From NCBI RefSeq assembly GCF_014636935.1, contig NZ_BMES01000002.1:1183534-1247533 (forward strand): a DNA stretch of 64,000 nt, written 5' to 3'. Origin of the DNA: Alsobacter metallidurans. Its GTDB lineage: Bacteria; Pseudomonadota; Alphaproteobacteria; Rhizobiales; Beijerinckiaceae. Shown in pieces: positions 58,604 to 64,000 of this stretch; the first letter of the stretch is position 1; each line of letters begins with the position of its first letter. The notes under the pieces are model-generated. The model saw only the letters and a program-made list of their open reading frames with translations, was not told the origin of the DNA and made no database searches. The position numbers and the translations under genes were made by a program.

Positions 58604-58636
58604 CGAAAAAGAAAGGCCCCGCCGAAGCGAGGCCTT
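58604..58636 (-). terminator. Rho-independent terminator of rplK-rplA
   Basis: On the minus strand AAGGCCTCGC and GCGGGGCCTT pair around a TTCG tetraloop (with one G-T pair), then TCTTTTT follows. It lies 25 bases after the rplA stop. Confidence 0.85.
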
Positions 58637-58660
58637 CCTCCATCCGGTGTGCGTCGCGAC

Positions 58661-59377
58661 TCAGGCGTTAGCCTGGGCGCCGCTGCTGATCACGGTCGAC
58701 GGCTCGATCTTCACGCCCGGGCCCATGGTCGACGAGATCGCGATGCGCTGCACATAGGTGCCCTTGGCGCCCGCCGGCTTGGCGCGCGACACGGCGTCCG
58801 CGAAAGCCTTGATGTTCTCGACGAGCTTGTCGGCGTCGAACGAGGCCTTGCCGACGCCGGCATGCACGATCCCGGCCTTCTCGACGCGGAACTCGACGGC
58901 GCCGCCCTTGGCGGCCTTCACTGCGCCGGCGACGTCGGGGGTCACGGTGCCAACCTTCGGGTTCGGCATCAGGCCGCGCGGGCCCAGCACCTTACCGAGG
59001 CGGCCGACGAGCGGCATCATGTCCGGGGTCGCGATGCAACGATCAAAGTCGATCTTGCCCGAGTTGATGATCTCGACGAGATCCTCGGCGCCGACGATGT
59101 CGGCTCCCGCAGCCTTGGCCTCATCGGCCTTGTTGCCGCGCGCGAACACGGCGACGCGGACGTCGCGGCCCGAGCCGTTCGGCAGGTTGCAGACGCCGCG
59201 AACCATCTGGTCGGCGTGGCGCGGATCGACGCCGAGGTTCATCGCGACCTCGATCGTCTCGTCGAACTTGGCCGTGGCGCGCTCCTTGAGCATCTTCACG
59301 GCGTCGGCGATCGGGTACAGCTTGACCCGGTCGATGCCCTCACGGGTGGCGCGGATGCGCTTGGCGATCTTCGGCAT
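58661..59377 (-). CDS. rplA: 50S ribosomal protein L1
   Basis: Stalk protein and, in E. coli, repressor of its own operon. 238 residues: [55 protein letters not shown]. 2 bp from rplK. Ends the transcript at a strong terminator instead of reading into rplJ. Confidence 0.98.
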   Translation of the reverse strand: MPKIAKRIRATREGIDRVKLYPIADAVKMLKERATAKFDETIEVAMNLGVDPRHADQMVRGVCNLPNGSGRDVRVAVFARGNKADEAKAAGADIVGAEDLVEIINSGKIDFDRCIATPDMMPLVGRLGKVLGPRGLMPNPKVGTVTPDVAGAVKAAKGGAVEFRVEKAGIVHAGVGKASFDADKLVENIKAFADAVSRAKPAGAKGTYVQRIAISSTMGPGVKIEPSTVISSGAQANA

Positions 59378-59379
59378 GA

Positions 59380-59826
59380 TTAACCCACCACCTCGAGGCC
59401 CATTGAACGGGCGGAACCCTCGATCATCGCCATGGCCGACTCGACCGTGTCGCAGTTGAGGTCCGGCATCTTCTTCTCGGCGATCTCGCGGATCTGCTCC
59501 TTCGAGACCTTGCCGATGAAGCCGCGGCCAGGGGTGCGATGGCCAGAGGCCGGCTTCTTGCCGATCTTCAGGTTGGCGGCCTTCTTCAGGAAGAAGGTAA
59601 CCGGCGGCTGCTTCATCTCGAACGTGAAGGAGCGATCCTGATACGCGGTGATGATCACCGGGATCGGGGTGCCCTTGTCCATCTGCGCGGTGCGCGCATT
59701 GAACGCCTTGCAGAATTCCATGATGTTCAGGCCGCGCTGACCCAGCGCAGGACCGATCGGGGGCGACGGATTCGCCGCGCCGGCCGGCACCTGAAGCTTC
59801 ACGTAGCCCGTGATCTTCTTCGCCAT
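59380..59826 (-). CDS. rplK: 50S ribosomal protein L11
   Basis: GTPase-centre protein. 148 residues: [40 protein letters not shown], and the rRNA-binding C-terminal domain. Start ATG 59826. Confidence 0.98.
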   Translation of the reverse strand: MAKKITGYVKLQVPAGAANPSPPIGPALGQRGLNIMEFCKAFNARTAQMDKGTPIPVIITAYQDRSFTFEMKQPPVTFFLKKAANLKIGKKPASGHRTPGRGFIGKVSKEQIREIAEKKMPDLNCDTVESAMAMIEGSARSMGLEVVG

Positions 59827-60131
59827 GATGGCTGCTCCTCGGAAGGCCGGCGAACCTCTTCAGGAAACGCCGGCTGGCGCGGCAGGCCTGTCGCCCTTCC
59901 GCGCCGGGTTTGCAGATTGCGGTGCGGCATGAACTCCCGGTGGCGACCGGGCATGCCTCCCGCAGTGGAAAGCCCCGACACGAGGCCGGGGCTGCGTCTC
60001 CCTATCCGAAATCGGTCCGCGGAGCAAGCGCATCGAAGCGTCCGGGACAGCGCACGCAACCTCTCTCGTTCACTTGATAAATATCATAAATCAGCGAAGG
60101 TGCGCCTCTCGCAGGATGCCGAGAGGTCGAT
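59827..60131. promoter_or_regulatory. Divergent region between rplK and the secreted-protein gene
   Basis: 305 bases. Arms AGCCCCG (59971-59977) and CGGGGCT (59987-59993) form a hairpin about 145 bases upstream of rplK. TGATA AA TATCA (60075-60086) is a short AT-rich palindrome that could be an operator or part of a promoter. No convincing -35/-10 pair was found for either gene, though both need a promoter here. Confidence 0.4.
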
Positions 60132-60641
60132 ATGGACAAGTCACGTTTCAAGGTTGCGATAGGCGCGCTGGGGTTTTTGGCTTGCGCGCTGGCGAGCCCC
60201 GTTTTTGCCAAGACATACACCTTCACCAATGCGGGTCCCGCTTTCCCGATCACCATTCCGGATGGCTGGAAAGTGTCGCCGTCCAAGAGCGGCATCGAAG
60301 TCGCCACCCCTGACAGCGAGATCATCTTCTGGGTGCAGGGCCTTGCGCCCGAGAAGGTCGACGCCGCGATGGATGAGTACATCGCGTACTTCAAGGGTCA
60401 GGGCGTCACCACGTCGGAACAGATCGAGAAGACCACCGAAACCGTCAACGGCGTTTCGGTGCTGGACATGAACGTTCCTGCGAAGTGGAAGGGCGCTCCG
60501 ACTGTTGTTCGCTTCTTCATGGTCGGCGTTCGGCCGGGCGTAAACAAGGTCGTGCTGCTCGGTTACTGGGCCTCGCCCGAAGCGGACAAGGCCCGTTCGG
60601 CCGAAATGGGGCAGATCCTCACGGATATCGCACGCCCCTGA
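60132..60641 (+). CDS. Secreted protein of unknown function
   Basis: 169 residues. Sec signal peptide MDKSRFKVAIGALGFLACAL with likely cleavage after SPVFA (about residue 26). The mature part has alternating strands (FPITIPDGWKVSPSKSG, IEVATPDSEIIFWVQGLAPE, VNGVSVLDMNVPAKW). No Cys pair or catalytic motif in the mature protein. A GAGAGG lies before the ATG at 60132. It sits alone on the plus strand between nusG and rplK. Confidence 0.75.
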   Translation: MDKSRFKVAIGALGFLACALASPVFAKTYTFTNAGPAFPITIPDGWKVSPSKSGIEVATPDSEIIFWVQGLAPEKVDAAMDEYIAYFKGQGVTTSEQIEKTTETVNGVSVLDMNVPAKWKGAPTVVRFFMVGVRPGVNKVVLLGYWASPEADKARSAEMGQILTDIARP

Positions 60642-60718
60642 ACGGCGGCATTTGAAATTGCGACCCGAAACTCGGCGCAGCAGGCGCGCTGAACCGACTA
60701 GATCTTTCCCAAAAGACG

Positions 60719-60744
60719 AAGGGCGTCCCTCTCGGGACGCCCTT
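60719..60744 (-). terminator. Terminator of secE-nusG
   Basis: Perfect 11-bp arms AAGGGCGTCCC (60719-60729) and GGGACGCCCTT (60734-60744) with loop TCTC, 25 bases after the nusG stop. On the minus strand CGTCTTTTGGG follows. Confidence 0.75.
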
Positions 60745-60769
60745 CAATGCTTGTGTGATCAGGCGGTCG

Positions 60770-61300
60770 TCAGACTTTCTCGACTTGCGCGTATTCGAGC
60801 TCGACCGGAGTTGCGCGGCCGAAAATCGACACCGCGACCTTGAGGCGGGCGCGGGTCTCGTCCACTTCCTCGACGACGCCGTTGAACGACGCGAACGGTC
60901 CGTCCGACACGCGCACCTGCTCGCCGACCTCGAACGCCACAGAGGGCTTTGGACGCTCGACGCCGTCGGCGACTTGGCCTTTGATCCGCTCGGCTTCCCG
61001 GTCCGGAATTGGCATCGGCTTCTTGTCGGTGCCCAGAAAGCCGGTCACCTTCGGGGTGTTCTTGATGAGGTGGTAGACCTCGTCGGTCATGTCGCACTTC
61101 ACCAGCACATAGCCGGGAAAGAACTTGCGCTCGGTGTCGATCTTGCGACCGCGCCGAACCTCCACGACCTTCTCGGTCGGGACCATCACCTCTTCGAACT
61201 TTTCGTCGAGATGGCGCTGTGCCGCCTGGTCCCTGATGGACTGCGCGACCTTGTTCTCGAAATTCGAGTAGGCGTGGACGATGTACCAGCGCATAGCCAT
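60770..61300 (-). CDS. nusG: Transcription termination/antitermination protein NusG
   Basis: Polymerase-clamp processivity factor. 176 residues: NGN domain ([40 protein letters not shown]) and C-terminal KOW domain ([40 protein letters not shown]). Start ATG 61300. Confidence 0.98.
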   Translation of the reverse strand: MAMRWYIVHAYSNFENKVAQSIRDQAAQRHLDEKFEEVMVPTEKVVEVRRGRKIDTERKFFPGYVLVKCDMTDEVYHLIKNTPKVTGFLGTDKKPMPIPDREAERIKGQVADGVERPKPSVAFEVGEQVRVSDGPFASFNGVVEEVDETRARLKVAVSIFGRATPVELEYAQVEKV

Positions 61301-61361
61301 GGCGCGCGTCTCTCCAAATGGCGTACCGGGCGGCGAGGGCCGCGCGCCGGCAGTGTCGTTT

Positions 61362-61559
61362 TTAACGTCCCACGCCGAGCACGAGCCCGACGACCCAGCG
61401 GATCACAGTGTCTGACAGCAGAAAGAACACGCTCGCGACCACGACCATGAGGAACACCATGCCGGTGGTCACCAGGGTCTCCTTGCGGGTCGGCCACGTA
61501 ACCTTAGAGGCCTCTGAACGGACCTGCTGGATGAACTCGAAGGGGCTCGTCTTGGCCAT
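61362..61559 (-). CDS. secE: Preprotein translocase subunit SecE
   Basis: 65 residues with the conserved amphipathic helix [20 protein letters not shown] followed by a single membrane segment ([19 protein letters not shown]). Short, single-span form usual for alphaproteobacteria. Start ATG 61559 chosen over an in-frame ATG three codons upstream because MAKTSPFEF matches the family. Confidence 0.96.
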   Translation of the reverse strand: MAKTSPFEFIQQVRSEASKVTWPTRKETLVTTGMVFLMVVVASVFFLLSDTVIRWVVGLVLGVGR

Positions 61560-61664
61560 CACCACCACCGAAGCGTCAGACGGCTACGCCGCCACGTTCT
61601 CCCGACCAAGCGCCCGGGGGCCGGCTGGCCCTGTTCTACCGACACGATCTTGGGAAGACCTGAG

Positions 61665-61693
61665 GCATTAGGCCAAAGCGATGGAGGGGTCAA
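61665..61693 (-). promoter_or_regulatory. Sigma70-type promoter of secE-nusG
   Basis: Minus strand: -35 TTGACC (61688-61693), 17-bp spacer, -10 TAATGC (61665-61670). About 100 bases before the secE ATG. Confidence 0.65.
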
Positions 61694-61831
61694 GGGAGTC
61701 CAACTTCGGCCGATCCAATCGAAACGGGTCATGAGAGCTGCATTGCGCTATATCTCTTATCAATTGTGAAACTTGATTTAGATAAAACGAAAATACGCCG
61801 CCGTGTGGTTGTCGTTGCGAGCCTCAGACCA

Positions 61832-62854
61832 ATGTTATCCAGATCCGTACATCGTTTCGTCGTGCAACGAGACATCGCCTTGCAGGACAGAAAAGCGTTT
61901 CGTCGGACTCTGACCACGATCTGGGCCTTGCAAGGGCTGGCCTTTCTCGCGGGTTTGGCTTTGCTGACCAGCTGCAATATCGCGTTCGACTGGCCTGCCG
62001 CGCTGAACCAGAATGTCCTGCTGATCGCTCTGTGCGCCCCCATTGCTCTTTTCTACTGCACTGTGAGGTTCGAAGGCCGAATTGCCTCAGGATTGGGAAC
62101 GTGGGTTTTCATCATGGCTTTCCCAATGGCGTTCGCCCCTCTGAGCTATGCCACTACGGCGCTGGCCGGCGGCTCGCATCTCTGGGATGGCCAACTCGCG
62201 ACCTGGGACAAATCGATTGGATATGATTGGCTTGCCGCTCTCGCCTTTGCGGATCGTCACCCAATGGTTGCTGCGCTGCTGCGCACCCCCTATCTGTCTA
62301 TAATAGATCAGTGCCTGGCTCTCATCGTGCTGCTCACGTTGAGAGCGGAATACGAGCATGCACAAAAGCTATGCTTGGCCGTTACGATGGCGCTGACGGC
62401 GTGTATCGCAACCTCCGCGTTCATGCCCACGGTGGGAGTCTACACGTACTTCAACCTGCAGCCGGACCAACACGCCAACATCGCCCTTGCGACGACGACG
62501 CGCGAGGGCGCCCACGTCATGGCGCTGCGGGACGGCTCCTTCGCCAAGTTCAGCTTTCAGAGCGCTATGGGGATCCTCACGTTCCCCAGCTTCCACGCGG
62601 TCCTTGCCGTTCTCTTCGCGTGGTCGGGTTGGCGGATCCCCGGTTTGCGCTGGGGGTTTGCAGCCTTGAATGGCGGGATGCTCGCCGCAACCCCCCTCCA
62701 TGGCGGCCATTACCTGGTTGATGTTCTGGCAGGCGGCAGTATCGCCGTCGTTGCAATCTATTTTTCGGAAAAATTGCGATCTTGGATCGGCGCTGACGCA
62801 GCTTCAGTAAGCGCCACCTGCTCAGATCCGCTCGCCGCCCATGCGGGGCGCTGA
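61832..62854 (+). CDS. PAP2-family membrane phosphatase-like protein
   Basis: 340 residues with six or so hydrophobic segments. C-terminal PAP2 motifs: TFPSFHAVLAVLFAW (motif 2, His) and TPLHGGHYLVDVLAGG (motif 3, His and Asp). The lysine/arginine motif 1 is less clear. Similar proteins act on inositol lipids or undecaprenyl carriers; the substrate cannot be told. Start ATG 61832 is chosen; GTG 61766 would add 22 basic residues. The 5' part looks less GC-rich than neighbours, which hints at later arrival. It lies between tRNA-Trp and secE on the opposite strand. Confidence 0.75.
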   Translation: MLSRSVHRFVVQRDIALQDRKAFRRTLTTIWALQGLAFLAGLALLTSCNIAFDWPAALNQNVLLIALCAPIALFYCTVRFEGRIASGLGTWVFIMAFPMAFAPLSYATTALAGGSHLWDGQLATWDKSIGYDWLAALAFADRHPMVAALLRTPYLSIIDQCLALIVLLTLRAEYEHAQKLCLAVTMALTACIATSAFMPTVGVYTYFNLQPDQHANIALATTTREGAHVMALRDGSFAKFSFQSAMGILTFPSFHAVLAVLFAWSGWRIPGLRWGFAALNGGMLAATPLHGGHYLVDVLAGGSIAVVAIYFSEKLRSWIGADAASVSATCSDPLAAHAGR

Positions 62855-62878
62855 TCCGGCATTCTCATGCTCGGACCC

Positions 62879-62922
62879 ATCGAAAAGCCCCCGGACGCGT
62901 TGGCGGCCGAGGGCTTTCGAAG
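62879..62922 (-). terminator. Terminator after tRNA-Trp
   Basis: On the minus strand CGAAAGCCC and GGGGCTTTTCG pair around a GC-rich interior, starting right after the encoded CCA of tRNA-Trp and running into TTTT. It would stop read-through into the antisense of the PAP2 gene. Confidence 0.6.
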
Positions 62923-62923
62923 A

Positions 62924-63000
62924 TGGCAGGGGCTGAGGGACTCGAACTCTCGACCTGCGGTTTTGGAGACCGCCGCTCTAACCAGCTGAGCTAAGCCCCT
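62924..63000 (-). tRNA. tRNA-Trp (anticodon CCA)
   Basis: On the minus strand the 77-nt gene begins AGGGGCTTAGCTCAGCTGG. Acceptor arms AGGGGCT/AGCCCCT pair, the anticodon stem GCGGT/ACCGC encloses loop CTCCAAA giving CCA, and the T-arm is GAGAGTTCGAGTCCCTC (17 nt, loop TTCGAGT). The 3' CCA is encoded. tRNA-Trp between tuf and secE is the usual bacterial arrangement. Confidence 0.97.
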
Positions 63001-63148
63001 ATGCGGGCGCGCGAGGCGTCCACGGCGTGTGAATGCCAAATCCTCGCTCCGAGTGCAAGAGGGCGCCCCACGTTTTTCGACGCGCCGGAAACGCAGAAGG
63101 GGCGCCGGTACGCCCGACGCCCCTCCCCGTTCAGTTTGAAAAAGCTGC

Positions 63149-64000
<852 letters not shown>

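Overview
The window is GC-rich chromosomal DNA from an alphaproteobacterium, most likely a member of the Hyphomicrobiales (Rhizobiales). Pointers are the gene order secY-adk-rpsM-rpsK-rpoA-rplQ followed by a Do-like protease, rarA, crcB and an rluC-type synthase; the uvrC-pgsA-moaD-moaE cluster; an ATP12-type ATPase chaperone; a biotin-dependent propionyl-CoA carboxylase with separate pccA and pccB; and long open frames antisense to real genes, as expected from GC-rich third positions. No rRNA, CRISPR array, integrase or insertion sequence was seen.

Region 1 (1-22,450) holds metabolic and housekeeping genes on both strands: a truncated GH25 muramidase lipoprotein, mgtE, an acyltransferase/polysaccharide-deacetylase pair, tRNA-Leu(GAG), an orphan FliN-like SpoA protein, lipB, uvrC-pgsA-moaD-moaE, mtnP with a small membrane methyltransferase, isovaleryl-CoA dehydrogenase, a GST-like protein, two related small proteins (one with a degenerate J-like tail), a gamma-glutamylcyclotransferase-like protein, and pccA and pccB separated by a GT8 glycosyltransferase and two related unknown proteins. 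ohr, ATP12 and a HAD phosphatase follow. Isovaleryl-CoA dehydrogenase and propionyl-CoA carboxylase suggest branched-chain amino-acid catabolism.

Region 2 (22,450-27,700) has two tiny Flp-type pilin genes on the plus strand, then rluC-type, crcB, rarA and degP-type genes on the minus strand.

Region 3 (27,800-64,000) is the transcription/translation supercluster, nearly all on the minus strand. In transcription order it reads tuf copy 2 (cut by the window end), tRNA-Trp, secE-nusG, rplK-rplA, rplJ-rplL-rpoB-rpoC, rpsL-rpsG-fusA-tuf, the S10 and spc ribosomal operons to secY-adk, then rpsM-rpsK-rpoA-rplQ. Sigma70-type promoters can be read upstream of secE, rplJ, rpsL and rpsM, with hairpins at many joints. 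Plus-strand genes interrupt the block at three joints: a PAP2-family membrane protein, a secreted unknown protein and a DUF4105/Lnb-like protein.

I found no clear new multi-gene system. The best leads are the interruptions of the ribosomal/RNA-polymerase block, the small-domain/degenerate-J protein with its single-domain relative, the paired unknown proteins around the GT8 gene, an orphan Flp pilin pair, and several RNA hairpins, including a terminator embedded in a neighbour's coding sequence.
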